64,000 nucleotides of DNA from Bradyrhizobium sp. ORS 285 (GCF_900176205.1 NZ_LT859959.1:3245001-3309000); one strand, 5' to 3'; positions 28,635-37,531 are shown, counted from the stretch's first letter. Numbers and translations: made by a program. The notes: generated from the sequence alone by a model not told the origin.

Positions 28635-29491
28635 GCGCTGTCAGCACAGAGAAGCCGCGCCTCGATCTGTCGTTCGTCCGGCGCGGCGGCCGCACTGTCA
28701 TCGACCGCCGCCTGTTCGCCTGGCCGTTCGTGCTGACGCGCAGCTTCCACACCGATGCGGAACGGCCGGATTGTCTAAGCGTGATCCTCCAGACCGGCAG
28801 CGGCGCCGTGCATGGCGAGGACCGGCTGACGCAGCGCTTCATGCTCGCCGAAGGGGCGGCTGTCTGCGTCACGACGCAGGGCGCGACCTCGGTGCACCGC
28901 GCCGAACCGGGTACGCGCGCCGTCGAGCATGTGTTGCTGCATGTCGCCGCTAGCGCGGCGCTCGACTACCGGCCTGAGCCGCGCATCCTGTTTCCCGATG
29001 CAGCCTTGTGCCAAGTGCTCGAGCTCGACTGCGACCCTGACGCCGTCGCGCTCGTCACCGACGCCTTCACGATGCATGACCCGGACGGGCAGGGGCGCTT
29101 GTTCCGGGAGCTCGATTCCACGCTCATCGTGCGGCGGCAAGGCCAGGAGCCGCTGCTGATCGACCGTATGCATCTGCGCTATCCGTCGACCGCGCTGTTC
29201 AAGGACCGCCGCGCGTTCGGCTCAGCCGTGCTCATGCTGCCGCCGACGCACGACCGCGCCGCTCTCCGCCTGCGCCTCGCCGACGCGTTCGCGCGCATCG
29301 ATGATCTCTATGCGGCCGCGAGTCTGCTGCCCGATGGCGCCGGCATCGGCGTTCGGCTCGCCGCGCGCGAGGTCCGCCAATTGCGCGCCGGCTTCGACGC
29401 GATCGGAGCCGGGGTTCGTGGAATCGATCTCAGTAGCCGCGCCGCTCAGGCGCCGAGCGCAGCCGCAACCGCACGGCCGACCGCGGCGTGA
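28631..29491 (+). CDS. ureD: urease accessory protein UreD
   Basis: A 286-residue scaffold protein of the UreD/UreH family that binds apo-urease and recruits UreF-UreG. GTG 28631 overlaps the ureG stop (GTGA). Family-like segments include [30 protein letters not shown] and EPRILFPDA. Last gene of the ureE-F-AB-C-G-D operon. Its last 46 bases overlap the 3' end of the beta-lactamase gene on the other strand. Confidence 0.85.
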   Translation: MSAVSTEKPRLDLSFVRRGGRTVIDRRLFAWPFVLTRSFHTDAERPDCLSVILQTGSGAVHGEDRLTQRFMLAEGAAVCVTTQGATSVHRAEPGTRAVEHVLLHVAASAALDYRPEPRILFPDAALCQVLELDCDPDAVALVTDAFTMHDPDGQGRLFRELDSTLIVRRQGQEPLLIDRMHLRYPSTALFKDRRAFGSAVLMLPPTHDRAALRLRLADAFARIDDLYAAASLLPDGAGIGVRLAAREVRQLRAGFDAIGAGVRGIDLSSRAAQAPSAAATARPTAA

Positions 29492-30315
29492 ACGGCGTTG
29501 CGCTTGTCATCGCCGGCCTTGGTCTCGGTGAGATAGCTCGTCACGATCACCGGTGCGCGGCCCGCAGGCCAGATCACCGCGACGTCGTTGCTGCTGCCAT
29601 TGTCACCCGTGCCGGTCTTGTCGCCGACGCGCCATGACGCGGGCAGGCCGGCGCGTAGCCTCGCGGCCCCGGTCTTGCAGCCGATCAGCCAGCCATTCAG
29701 CACATCGCGTGATGCGGCCGACAGCGTGTTCCCGGTCGTGAGCTTCGCTAGGGTCTGCGCCATCGCCGCGGGCGTCGTCGTGTCCCTGGGATCGCCAGGC
29801 ACGCTCTCGTTCAACTCCGGCTCGATGCGGTCGAGCCGGGTGATGGCATCACCAAAGCCGCGGACCGCGCGCGTGAGGCCGGCCGGGCCGCCGAGCGTCG
29901 CGAGCAGCAGGTTCGCCGCCGTGTTGTCGCTGAGCGTGACCGCCGCCTCGCACAACTCGCCGACCGACAGGCCGGAGGTGCCGACATAGGCCTTCGTCAC
30001 CGGCGCGTAGCTTAGGATGTCCGCCTGCGTGATCGGAAGGCGCCGCGAGAGCTGCTCGGCGCCGGCATCGACCTTGGTCAGAATCGCGGCCGCCAGCAGC
30101 GCCTTGAAGGTGCTGCACATCGGGAACCGCTCGTCGAGGCGATGACCGCTGAGCGCAGCGTTTGCGGTGTCCAGCAGCGCGACGCCGAGACGCCCGCCGC
30201 TGTCGGTCTCGATGCCTGCGATCGTCGCCTGCAGGTCGGCTGCGAGCGTCGGCTTCGCCGCCAGAAGCGGCACCAGTGCGAGCGGGAACAATTGCCGCCG
30301 TGTGTAGATCGTCAA
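29446..30315 (-). CDS. class A beta-lactamase
   Basis: A 289-residue serine beta-lactamase. Active-site motifs are complete: S68-T-F-K71, S129-D-N131, E165 in EPELN (omega loop) and K233-T-G235. The N terminus TRRQLFPLALVPLLAA has twin arginines before a weak hydrophobic core, consistent with Tat export, as for some other class A enzymes. The start appears to be TTG at 30315 behind AGGA; no ATG occurs before residue 66. It converges on ureD with a 46-bp antisense overlap. No ampR-like regulator is adjacent. Substrate profile cannot be predicted. Confidence 0.93.
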   Translation of the reverse strand: MTIYTRRQLFPLALVPLLAAKPTLAADLQATIAGIETDSGGRLGVALLDTANAALSGHRLDERFPMCSTFKALLAAAILTKVDAGAEQLSRRLPITQADILSYAPVTKAYVGTSGLSVGELCEAAVTLSDNTAANLLLATLGGPAGLTRAVRGFGDAITRLDRIEPELNESVPGDPRDTTTPAAMAQTLAKLTTGNTLSAASRDVLNGWLIGCKTGAARLRAGLPASWRVGDKTGTGDNGSSNDVAVIWPAGRAPVIVTSYLTETKAGDDKRNAVHAAVGRAVAAALGA

Positions 30316-30389
30316 TGGAGGGTCCTGAATGCTGTCCCGGATTCCTTACACTAGCTTGGCGCAGCGGCCGAACCAAGCGGGGGACGCTG

Positions 30390-30419
30390 TTGACGAAGGC
30401 AGATGGCTAGTGCTACTTT
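30390..30419 (+). promoter_or_regulatory. candidate sigma70-type promoter before the DUF1254 gene
   Basis: TTGACG at 30390-30395, 18-base spacer, then TGC-TACTTT (extended -10; TACTTT at 30414-30419). It lies in the 216-bp gap between the divergent beta-lactamase and DUF1254 genes and points toward the latter, whose ATG is 113 bases downstream. Confidence 0.45.
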
Positions 30420-30531
30420 AGGTTGTATGATTGTTGCCGGCCTCGATGCGTCGAACAGCGCATGATCGAGGACGCCGTCGATTTGAATCACATACTCCAT
30501 TTCATCGCAACGATTGATGAGGAACATTTCC

Positions 30532-31974
30532 ATGGACGATGTCGTCGTTGGCACCTCAATTCCGGCGCGCGCCACCGCACCTGCGTCCGCAGGCGACGGT
30601 TGGCAGGAGAACTACGCATATTCGCTGGGAATGCAGGCCTATGTCTGGGGCTTTCCGTGGATCTACAATGCGCAGCTGCGCTGGCTCTGGACCACGAAAG
30701 AAGGCCAGAAGGTGAGCCAGCAGGCCCACAAGCCCGATCTGTACGCGCCGGTCAACTCGTTCCACCGCAGTCAGCAACTCGCAAGCCCCGAAAACAGCAA
30801 GTCTGGCGGCAGTCCCAATTGCGACACGCTGTATGCGACCGCCTGGCTGGACGTGACGCACGATCCGATCGTGATCTCGGTGCCGGCGGTGACCGACCGC
30901 TTCTATTGCATCGAAATGGTGTGCATGGATGCCGACAATTTCGCCTATGTCGGGACGCGCTCCACAGGCACCCAGGCAGGCAATTATCTGATCGCGGGCC
31001 CCGGCTGGACCGGCGCGGTGCCCGATGACGTGCTCGACGTGCTGCCGCGCTCACGCACGGTGAGCATCTTCCTGCTCGGACGCACGGGGGTCAATGACCA
31101 GACCCAGGCGGATCTGGACAAGGCGAACGCGATCCAGGCGCAGTACCAGCTGACGCCGCTGTCGCTGTGGCCCAACACGCCGCCGCCGACGCCGAGCCAC
31201 GTCCTCGTTCCCGACGGTTTCGACTACAACCACACAGCGGGTGCGTGGCGGACCATGAACGCGGCGATGACGCAGGATCCGCCCGGACTGCCGCCCGGCA
31301 TCGCGCAGGATCAGCTCCTGAAGCTGTTTGCGACCGTCGGCATCGGCCCCGGTCAGGACGTCGAGCGCCAGTCCGAGGCGACGCGGGCCGGGCTGCAACG
31401 TGCGGCCAGGGACGGGCTGGCGATGCTCCAGTCCATGGCCAAGGGGCACGGCAAGCAGATCAACGGCTGGACCTATCCGCCGCTGGATCTCGGGCGCGCC
31501 GGGCAGAGCAGCGACTACATCACCCGCGGCGCGTTGCAGTCGCTCGCCGGCATCTGCGCCAACGATCCGGCCGAGGCAGTCTACATCAACGCATTCAGCG
31601 ATAGTCTCGGACAGCAGTTGAATGGAAACAGCTACTACCGGATCATGTTCGGCGCCGGAGACTTCCCGCCCTGCGATGTGACCAGGCACGGCTTCTGGTC
31701 GATCACGATGTACAATGCCGATTATAATCTGGTCGAAGGCTCCGCGCACTACACGATCAACGGCTACTGTCCGGCATACCAGGACCGTGACGCCGCGGGC
31801 GGCATGACGATTCTGATCCAGAACGCCGATCCCGGCTCGCTTCCGCTCGGCACCTACTGGCTGCAATCGCCGGCGGACGGCACGTTCTATCTGATCCTGC
31901 GTGTCTACGTGCCGGATCCGCAGGTCAGCGTCACCCAGACCTGGGCGCCACCGGAAATCGTCCGGCTGCCCTAA
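30532..31974 (+). CDS. DUF1254/DUF1214 domain protein
   Basis: A 480-residue protein with an N-terminal DUF1254 part (KPDLYAPVNSFHRSQQL, SPNCDTLYATAWLDVTHDPIV, RFYCIEMVCMDADNFAYVG) and a C-terminal DUF1214 part (GAGDFPPCDVTRHGFWSITMYNADYNLVEG). The family is widespread in soil bacteria and of unknown function. No signal peptide is visible. ATG 30532 follows GAGGAAC; upstream in-frame starts at 30514-30517 are less well placed. It is a single gene, followed by palindromic repeats. Confidence 0.88.
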   Translation: MDDVVVGTSIPARATAPASAGDGWQENYAYSLGMQAYVWGFPWIYNAQLRWLWTTKEGQKVSQQAHKPDLYAPVNSFHRSQQLASPENSKSGGSPNCDTLYATAWLDVTHDPIVISVPAVTDRFYCIEMVCMDADNFAYVGTRSTGTQAGNYLIAGPGWTGAVPDDVLDVLPRSRTVSIFLLGRTGVNDQTQADLDKANAIQAQYQLTPLSLWPNTPPPTPSHVLVPDGFDYNHTAGAWRTMNAAMTQDPPGLPPGIAQDQLLKLFATVGIGPGQDVERQSEATRAGLQRAARDGLAMLQSMAKGHGKQINGWTYPPLDLGRAGQSSDYITRGALQSLAGICANDPAEAVYINAFSDSLGQQLNGNSYYRIMFGAGDFPPCDVTRHGFWSITMYNADYNLVEGSAHYTINGYCPAYQDRDAAGGMTILIQNADPGSLPLGTYWLQSPADGTFYLILRVYVPDPQVSVTQTWAPPEIVRLP

Positions 31975-31975
31975 A

Positions 31976-32072
31976 GCATGATCCGGAAAAATGCAGCGGG
32001 TTTTCGAAAAGATCATGCGCAAACAGCAACCTAAAGCGCGATGATGATTCATCCTGACCTCATCCCGCTTTA
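31976..32072. repeat. GCATGATCC-type palindrome plus TAAAGCG/CGCTTTA palindrome
   Basis: GCATGATC (31976-31983) pairs with GATCATGC (32011-32018), with CCGGAAAA / TTTTCGAAAA inside. A second inverted pair, TAAAGCG (32032-32038) and CGCTTTA (32066-32072), follows. This kind of element recurs in Bradyrhizobium intergenic DNA as far as I recall. It lies between convergent genes and probably ends both transcripts. Confidence 0.7.
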
Positions 32073-32091
32073 GCCGGCGCGCGATGGGGGC

Positions 32092-32883
32092 TCACGCCGT
32101 CTCGAGATCGAAGTCGGCCCACACTGGCACGTGATCGGACGGCTTCTCCCAGGCGCGGACATAGCTGTCGATGCCGACCTCGACCAGCCGGTCTGAGGCC
32201 TGCGGCGACAACAGGAGGTGATCGATGCGGATACCCATGTTCTTCTGCCAGGCGCCTGCCTGATAGTCCCAGAACGTGTACTGCCCCGGCGCGTCGTTGA
32301 CGGCACGCAGGGCGTCGGTCAGCCCCAAGCCGAGCAGCGACTGGAAGCTCTCGCGCGTCTCGGGACGGAACAGCGCGTCGTCGACCCAGGCTTCGGGATT
32401 GGAGACGTCGGCGGCGGCCGGGATCACGTTGAAGTCGCCTGCGAGGATCAGCGGCTCCTCGGTCTTCAGCCGTTCACGCGCATAGTCACGAAGCCGCGAC
32501 ATCCATTTGAGCTTGTAGGGATATTTCTCGGTGTTCGCCGGATTGCCGTTCGGCAGGTAAAGGCAGGCAATGCGCACCACGCCGCTCTTGAGGCTCACGA
32601 CGCCCTCCAGGAACCGCGCATGCACGTCCTCGGCATCGCCGTCGAGCCCCGATTTGGTTTCGTCGAACGGCAGCTTCGACAGCAGCGCGACGCCGTTGAA
32701 GGTCTTCTGGCCATGGGTGACGACGTTGTAGCCGAGCGCCTCGATCTCGAGCCGCGGGAACGCGTCGTCCGTGCACTTGATCTCCTGCAGGCAGACGATG
32801 TCCGGCGAGCACTCCTTGAGCCAGGTCACGAGGTGCTCGATCCGTTGCCGGACCGAATTGACGTTCCAGGTGGCGATGCGCAT
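32092..32883 (-). CDS. xth: exodeoxyribonuclease III
   Basis: A 263-residue AP endonuclease/3'-5' exonuclease of base excision repair. The N terminus MRIATWNVNSVRQR and CLQEIKC (with the metal-binding Glu), the GDFNV motif near the middle and the C-terminal SDHVPV motif (catalytic Asp-His) are all present. It stands alone, convergent with the DUF1254 gene and divergent from the aldo/keto reductase gene. Confidence 0.95.
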   Translation of the reverse strand: MRIATWNVNSVRQRIEHLVTWLKECSPDIVCLQEIKCTDDAFPRLEIEALGYNVVTHGQKTFNGVALLSKLPFDETKSGLDGDAEDVHARFLEGVVSLKSGVVRIACLYLPNGNPANTEKYPYKLKWMSRLRDYARERLKTEEPLILAGDFNVIPAAADVSNPEAWVDDALFRPETRESFQSLLGLGLTDALRAVNDAPGQYTFWDYQAGAWQKNMGIRIDHLLLSPQASDRLVEVGIDSYVRAWEKPSDHVPVWADFDLETA

Positions 32884-33059
32884 CGGCGGGTTCCAAGGAC
32901 CTCTGGGAGTGAGGCCCGGTTAGACCAAGCGGCAGGGCCCCGGGTCAAGGCGATTGGCCGCCGGACTCACAGGCCGGTGCAGCCAGGTCATGCAGGGGGG
33001 CCCATGGCGGCCGACCGCGTGTCCGCGTATTCATGCTGTCAACACCTAAGGAGATCATC

Positions 33060-34082
33060 ATGGACCATCGACGTCTCGGCCATTCCGGCCTGCGCGTGCC
33101 CGCGCTCAGCTTCGGCACCGCGACCTTCGGCGGCGGCAACGACTTCTTCAAGGCCTGGGGCGCGACCGACGCCGATGGCGCGAGCCGGCTGATCGATGTC
33201 TGCCTCGATCATGGCGTGTCGATGTTCGACAGCGCCGACGTCTATTCCAGCGGCCTCGCCGAGACCATTCTCGGCCAGGCCATCAAGGGCAAGCGCAACC
33301 GGCTGCTGATCTCGACCAAGGGCACGTTCCCGAAGGGCGACGGTCCCAACGATTACGGCTCGTCGCGGCAGCACCTCATCGAGGCCGTGGAGGGTTCGCT
33401 CAAGCGGCTCGGCGTCGAGCACATCGACCTCTATCAGCTGCACGGCCAGGACTACAACACGCCGGTCGAGGAGACGCTCTCGACGCTCGACCAGCTCGTG
33501 CGCGAAGGCAAGATCCGCTACATCGGCTGCTCGAATTTCTCCGGCTGGCACCTGATGAAGTCGCTGTCCGCGTCTGATCGCCATGGCACCCCGCGCTACG
33601 TGGCGCACCAGGCCTATTACTCGCTGCTCAACCGCGACTACGAATGGGAGCTGATGCCGCTCGGCATCGATCAGGGCGTTGGCGCCGTGATCTGGAGCCC
33701 GCTCGGCTGGGGCAAGCTGACCGGCAAGATCCGGCGGGGACAGCCGGCCAAGCCCGGCACCCGCGCCCACGACATCGCCGGTACCGGCCCGCATTTCGAG
33801 GAGGAGCGGCTCTATCGCGTTGTCGATGCGCTCGATGGCGTCGCCAGGGAGACCGGCAAGACGATTCCGCAGGTGGCGCTGAACTGGCTGCTGCAGCGCC
33901 GGACGGTGTCGACCATCATCGTCGGCGCGCGCGATGAGCGCCAGCTGGTCGAGAACATCGGCGCCGTCGGCTGGAACTTGACGGCGGAGCAGGTGGCCAC
34001 GCTCGACGCCGCCAGCGACACGCCTGCGGCTTACCCTGTCTGGCACCAGCGCGGCTTCCCGATGCTGAACGAGCGGCGCTAG
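33060..34082 (+). CDS. aldo/keto reductase
   Basis: A 340-residue NADPH-dependent (beta/alpha)8-barrel oxidoreductase. Catalytic Asp and Tyr are in FDSADVYSSGLAE, the Lys in LLISTKGTF and the His in YQLHGQD. The phosphate clamp region is near the C terminus (VSTIIVGARDERQLVENI). ATG 33060 follows AAGGAGA at ideal spacing. Members reduce aldehydes and ketones, often in detoxification; substrate not predictable. It stands just upstream of the first 195-bp repeat. Confidence 0.92.
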   Translation: MDHRRLGHSGLRVPALSFGTATFGGGNDFFKAWGATDADGASRLIDVCLDHGVSMFDSADVYSSGLAETILGQAIKGKRNRLLISTKGTFPKGDGPNDYGSSRQHLIEAVEGSLKRLGVEHIDLYQLHGQDYNTPVEETLSTLDQLVREGKIRYIGCSNFSGWHLMKSLSASDRHGTPRYVAHQAYYSLLNRDYEWELMPLGIDQGVGAVIWSPLGWGKLTGKIRRGQPAKPGTRAHDIAGTGPHFEEERLYRVVDALDGVARETGKTIPQVALNWLLQRRTVSTIIVGARDERQLVENIGAVGWNLTAEQVATLDAASDTPAAYPVWHQRGFPMLNERR

Positions 34083-34342
34083 TGGCTTGTGGAGGCGCCG
34101 CGCCTGCGGCGTCGATCCATTTGACGGCCATCCGCGGCCCGCAGTAAATTGAAGTTCGATCGTCACGTGGCCGCGCTCCGGTCATCCTGGAGCCGCCACA
34201 ACGGGGGGCATCGACCCCGGACCGATCGGCGGTTGAGCCTCACGACTGTGCCGGACCCGCAGTCTTCAATGTGACGATGTTTGGCTCACTAAGTCGTCCC
34301 GGCGAACCGCATCGGGTTCTTGTTATATTGATCGCGATGTCA

Positions 34343-34537
34343 GTGAATGCGCCCTCTCCCCCAGGCGAAGCGAAGCTTCGCTAGGGTGGGAGAGGGCATG
34401 TAGGACAGCGCGACAAACTCGGTTGGGTGAGGGGTTTCTCTCGACGAGCGCCGTTTGTGGAGAGAAACCCCTCACCCAACCGAGTTCGCGGATGGGCCGC
34501 ACATGCCCTCTCCCACAAGGGGCGAGGGCGCTGTATC
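34343..34537. repeat. 195-bp palindromic repeat, copy 1
   Basis: Element starting GTGAATGCGCCCTC and ending GGCGAGGGCGCTGTATC. Its centre is a perfect 26-bp inverted repeat: an arm beginning ACTCGGTTGGGTGAGGGG and its full complement ending CCCCTCACCCAACCGAGT, separated by about 14 bases. Outside it, GGGAGAGGGCATGT (34389-34402) pairs with ACATGCCCTCTCCC (34501-34514), and AGCGAAGCTTCGCT (34370-34383) is a small palindrome. The 524-bp gap between the aldo/keto reductase and styB genes holds this element and no gene that I can support. Confidence 0.9.
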
Positions 34538-34606
34538 GGACAGCTCGTTTGCTGCACGAGTGAAAGCCCAGACGCGCGCGGGAAGTGCCTCGTCGCAAGC
34601 ATGCGA

Positions 34607-35134
34607 TCAAATGCTCCAGCCCTCCGCCGGATACGCCAGCGCATCGCCCGGCAAGATTTCCGCGCCCACCCCATTGCAAAACCGGCTGGCATAGAACGCC
34701 AGCGGCAGGCCGTCGCGGTGCCGGCACCAGCGGACCTCGCCGATGAACAGCGTATGGTCGACGATCTCCACCGTGTTGACCACCTCGCAGGCGAACTGCG
34801 CGATCGCCTGCGGCAGCAGGAAGAAGCCGTCGCGCGCTTGCAAGCCGGGCGCACCTTGCGCCAGCGCCGCGCCGGCGAAATGCCGGCCGACTGCGACATC
34901 ATCAGCCGCGAGCACGTTGACCGCATAGCGGCCGGACGCACTGACCGCCTGCCAGGTGCGGCCGCGCTTGAGCGAGACCAGCACTGTCGGCGGTTGCATC
35001 GAGACCGTCGTGAAGCTGTTGGCGGTCATGCCGACCGCCGCGCCCTCGGTATCGCTGCTGGTCACCACGGTGACGCCCGTCGAGAACCGCGACGCCGCTG
35101 CGCGAAAGCTGGCCGGATCCGGATGATGGCTCAT
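34607..35134 (-). CDS. styB: flavin reductase of a two-component monooxygenase (StyB-like)
   Basis: A 175-residue flavin:NAD(P)H oxidoreductase of the flavin reductase-like family (ASRFSTGVTVVTS, GMTANSFTTVSMQPPTVLVSL, ALAYPAEGWSI). It supplies reduced FAD to a partner oxygenase. It follows the styA-like gene by 22 bases in the order styA-styB known from styrene-degrading Pseudomonas, so the role is inferred from both family and context. ATG 35134 follows GGAGAA. Confidence 0.85.
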   Translation of the reverse strand: MSHHPDPASFRAAASRFSTGVTVVTSSDTEGAAVGMTANSFTTVSMQPPTVLVSLKRGRTWQAVSASGRYAVNVLAADDVAVGRHFAGAALAQGAPGLQARDGFFLLPQAIAQFACEVVNTVEIVDHTLFIGEVRWCRHRDGLPLAFYASRFCNGVGAEILPGDALAYPAEGWSI

Positions 35135-35156
35135 GAGCTTCTCCGCATCATCGGCC

Positions 35157-36404
35157 TCACGCCGCCAGCTGCGTCCGCTCGTCGATCCAGGCGTGAATGC
35201 GCCGGTCGCTCGCCAGCCGGTCCCATTGCCGCTCCGGATAGTTGAAATTGTCGGTGAACTCGTCGCAGAGCGCGCGGTTCTGCGCCATGGTGAAGATCAG
35301 CCGGCCCATCGCCTCCGACGGCGGCTGCAGCATCAGGTTGGTCCAGCGCGACGCTGCGAGCACGCGGTTCTCGCGGGCGCGATCGACCGTCTCGACGAAG
35401 CGGTCGTCGAACACGACGGCGTCGACGATCGCCTTGCCGAGCTCGAACGCCGCATAGGATGCCATGTTGGCGCCTTGGCCCATCATCGGATCGACCACCG
35501 AGTGCACGTCGCCCAAGGCGATCGCGATCTTGCCGTCATCGAAGCCGACGGAGGAGCGCCGCACCGTCGGCACCACGGCGCCCTGCAACAGGTCGAGCGG
35601 CTGCAGGTCGAAGCGGTGCGTGTCGATCTTGTTATAGGTGTGCGGATGGTGTTTCTCGAGCTTGTCGAGCATCGTCTGCCGGAAGCCCGCGGGATCGGCG
35701 TCGTAGTTCAGCGACACCAGCTCGGCCATGTCGCCGCCAGGAATGTTCTCCATCAGCAGCGCCGTCTTCATGCCGCCGAAGCTGAGCGTCGGGATCACGA
35801 TCATCTCGCCATGTCCCGGCGAGACTGACAGCGTGACGCCGCGCGGATCGTCGCCGTCAAGGCTGCCGTGATCGACGCCGTCATACAGCCCGACGCAGAG
35901 CAGGCGCTGCGGCTGGTTGTAGGGCGACAGCTCCGGCCGGTGGCTGAACATCCGCCCGAGCGCGCCCTTGCCGGTCGACACCACCAGCAGGTCGAACCGC
36001 GCCACCAGCGCCGGGATGTCGTCGTCCTGGATGCTGGCATATTCGATGCTGCCGCCGCGATCCTCAAAATCCTTCATCAACGCCGGCAAATAGATCCGGT
36101 AGTCGACGGCGCGGCTCGGCTGCTTGAACGCGCCGCGAAAGAGCAGGGGACTGCCCGGGAAATTGAAGAAGTGATCGTGGTGGTGATAGACCACATCCGG
36201 ATCGTCCCAGTGGTTCACGCCGAGCTCGTTCTCGCGCGCCACCGTGATGCCGTGATGCGCCACCGTGTTCATCAGCCGCGTTGCAGCATACTGCTCGGGC
36301 TCGCGGTCGGTCAGGACGGTGGCCTGGATGCCGTGCTTCTGCAGATAAAGCGCGAGATGCAGTCCGCCGATGCCGGCGCCGACGATGCCAATCGACTTCT
36401 CCAT
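35157..36404 (-). CDS. styA: styrene monooxygenase-type FAD-dependent epoxidase (StyA-like)
   Basis: A 415-residue group E flavoprotein monooxygenase that, with reduced FAD from the reductase downstream, epoxidises styrene-like alkenes or oxidises indole. FAD motif GAGIGG at 10-14; family blocks PSRAVDYR, SPGHGEM, PTLSFGGMKTALLMEN, LQGAVVPT, LGDVHSVVDPMMGQGANMASYAA and DEFTDNFNYPERQWDR match what I remember of Pseudomonas StyA, including its length. N46, V48, H50, Y73, H76 and the Ser in APSR/QPSR context fit the styrene-type rather than indole-type active site. ATG 36404 follows GGAGGGAGA. No styrene-oxide isomerase or aldehyde dehydrogenase gene is next to it. Confidence 0.9.
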   Translation of the reverse strand: MEKSIGIVGAGIGGLHLALYLQKHGIQATVLTDREPEQYAATRLMNTVAHHGITVARENELGVNHWDDPDVVYHHHDHFFNFPGSPLLFRGAFKQPSRAVDYRIYLPALMKDFEDRGGSIEYASIQDDDIPALVARFDLLVVSTGKGALGRMFSHRPELSPYNQPQRLLCVGLYDGVDHGSLDGDDPRGVTLSVSPGHGEMIVIPTLSFGGMKTALLMENIPGGDMAELVSLNYDADPAGFRQTMLDKLEKHHPHTYNKIDTHRFDLQPLDLLQGAVVPTVRRSSVGFDDGKIAIALGDVHSVVDPMMGQGANMASYAAFELGKAIVDAVVFDDRFVETVDRARENRVLAASRWTNLMLQPPSEAMGRLIFTMAQNRALCDEFTDNFNYPERQWDRLASDRRIHAWIDERTQLAA

Positions 36405-36455
36405 GGGTCTCCCTCCGTTTTGATTTTTCAGGAGGCTAGACCAGTCCTCCCGATG

Positions 36456-36490
36456 CCGTATACGGAATGGCAAGAATAAAACTCATTCCG
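36456..36490. promoter_or_regulatory. palindromes in the styA-lysR divergent promoter region
   Basis: In the 97-bp gap there are a perfect 10-bp palindrome CCGTATACGG (36456-36465) and an inverted repeat CGGAATG-14-CATTCCG (36463-36469 and 36484-36490). Both are good candidates for the binding site of the divergent LysR-type regulator, which usually binds between itself and its target gene. Confidence 0.5.
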
Positions 36491-36501
36491 GGGAGGAATG
36501 A

Positions 36502-37407
36502 ATGGATCGGATCGACGCGTTGCAGACCTTCATCCGGGTGATGGAGGCCGGCAGCTTCACCCAGGCCGCAGCCGATCTCGGCCTGGGCCAGCCCGCGATC
36601 ACCAAGCGCATCGCGCTGCTGGAGGAGCAGTTCGGCTGTCGCCTGTTCGTACGCACGACGCGCAAGCTGCGCCCTACGCCCGAGGCCGACCGGGTGCTCA
36701 AGCTCGCCAAGGAGATCGTCAGCTTGTTCGAGAGCGCCGGCGTGCCGTCGCCGAAGCGCGTCGGCGCACCCTCGGGCACCTTGCGCATGACGGTGCCGAC
36801 CTCGTTCGGGCGCCATTTCTTCGCGGATATCTTTGCCGAGTACGGCCGCCGCTATCCCGAGGTACGGCTCGACATCCGCTTCACCGAGCAGGTCGTCGAC
36901 CTCGTCGAGACCGGCACCGAGCTCGCCATCCGCATCGGCGTGCTCTCCTCGAGCTCCCTGGTCGCGCGCCGCGTCGGCACGGTCAAGCGGCTGCTGGTCG
37001 CGGCGCCATCCTTTCTGACACGGCACCACCAGCCGCGCCTCCCCAACGACCTGCGCCAGCTGCCCTGCGTGACCTATTCGCGGCTGTCGCCGAAGAACGA
37101 ATGGAGCTTCGAGTCTGAGACCGGCCGCCATGTCGTCGGCATCTCGCCGTCGCTCACCTGCGATGACGCCGACATCATGACATCTGCTGCCTTGGAAGGC
37201 CTCGGCGCCGCCGTGCTGCCGGACTGGTGCGCGGTCGATCACATCGCCTCCGGCAAGCTGATTCACCTGCTACCCGACTACGACGTCCCCTCGCTGCCGC
37301 TCCACGTCGTCTATCCCGACCCGCAATGGATGTCGCATCGGGCGCGATTGTTCCGTGACCTGATCATCGAGCGCGCGGACGTGTTCGCGATCGGTGCGGC
37401 GCAATGA
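36502..37407 (+). CDS. LysR-type transcriptional regulator
   Basis: A 301-residue regulator: N-terminal winged helix-turn-helix (MEAGSFTQAAADLGLGQPAITKRIALLEEQFGCRLF region, residues 14-48, shown here by its ends only) and a C-terminal effector-binding domain of the CrgA/DsdC type (TVPTSFGRHFFADIF, ELAIRIGVLSSSSLVARRVG). It is divergent from styAB and probably controls it. Start ATG 36502 follows GGGGAGG. In Pseudomonas styAB is run by a two-component system, so LysR control would be a different arrangement. Confidence 0.93.
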   Translation: MDRIDALQTFIRVMEAGSFTQAAADLGLGQPAITKRIALLEEQFGCRLFVRTTRKLRPTPEADRVLKLAKEIVSLFESAGVPSPKRVGAPSGTLRMTVPTSFGRHFFADIFAEYGRRYPEVRLDIRFTEQVVDLVETGTELAIRIGVLSSSSLVARRVGTVKRLLVAAPSFLTRHHQPRLPNDLRQLPCVTYSRLSPKNEWSFESETGRHVVGISPSLTCDDADIMTSAALEGLGAAVLPDWCAVDHIASGKLIHLLPDYDVPSLPLHVVYPDPQWMSHRARLFRDLIIERADVFAIGAAQ

Positions 37408-37412
37408 GAACC

Positions 37413-37531
37413 GTAGGGTGGGCAAAGGCGCGCAGCGACGCGAAGCGTCGTGAGCACCGTGCCCACCGTCTTTGCCGCGACGAAGATGGTGGGCACACGA
37501 TCGCCTGCGGCGCTCGCTTTGCCCACCCTAC
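37413..37531. repeat. palindromic repeat, GTAGGGTGGGCAAAG family, copy 2
   Basis: Starts GTAGGGTGGGCAAAG five bases after the lysR stop and ends CTTTGCCCACCCTAC; inner GTGCCCACC / GGTGGGCAC arms. It is the first of three repeats filling the 457-bp gap 37408-37864, in which I see no gene. Confidence 0.85.
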
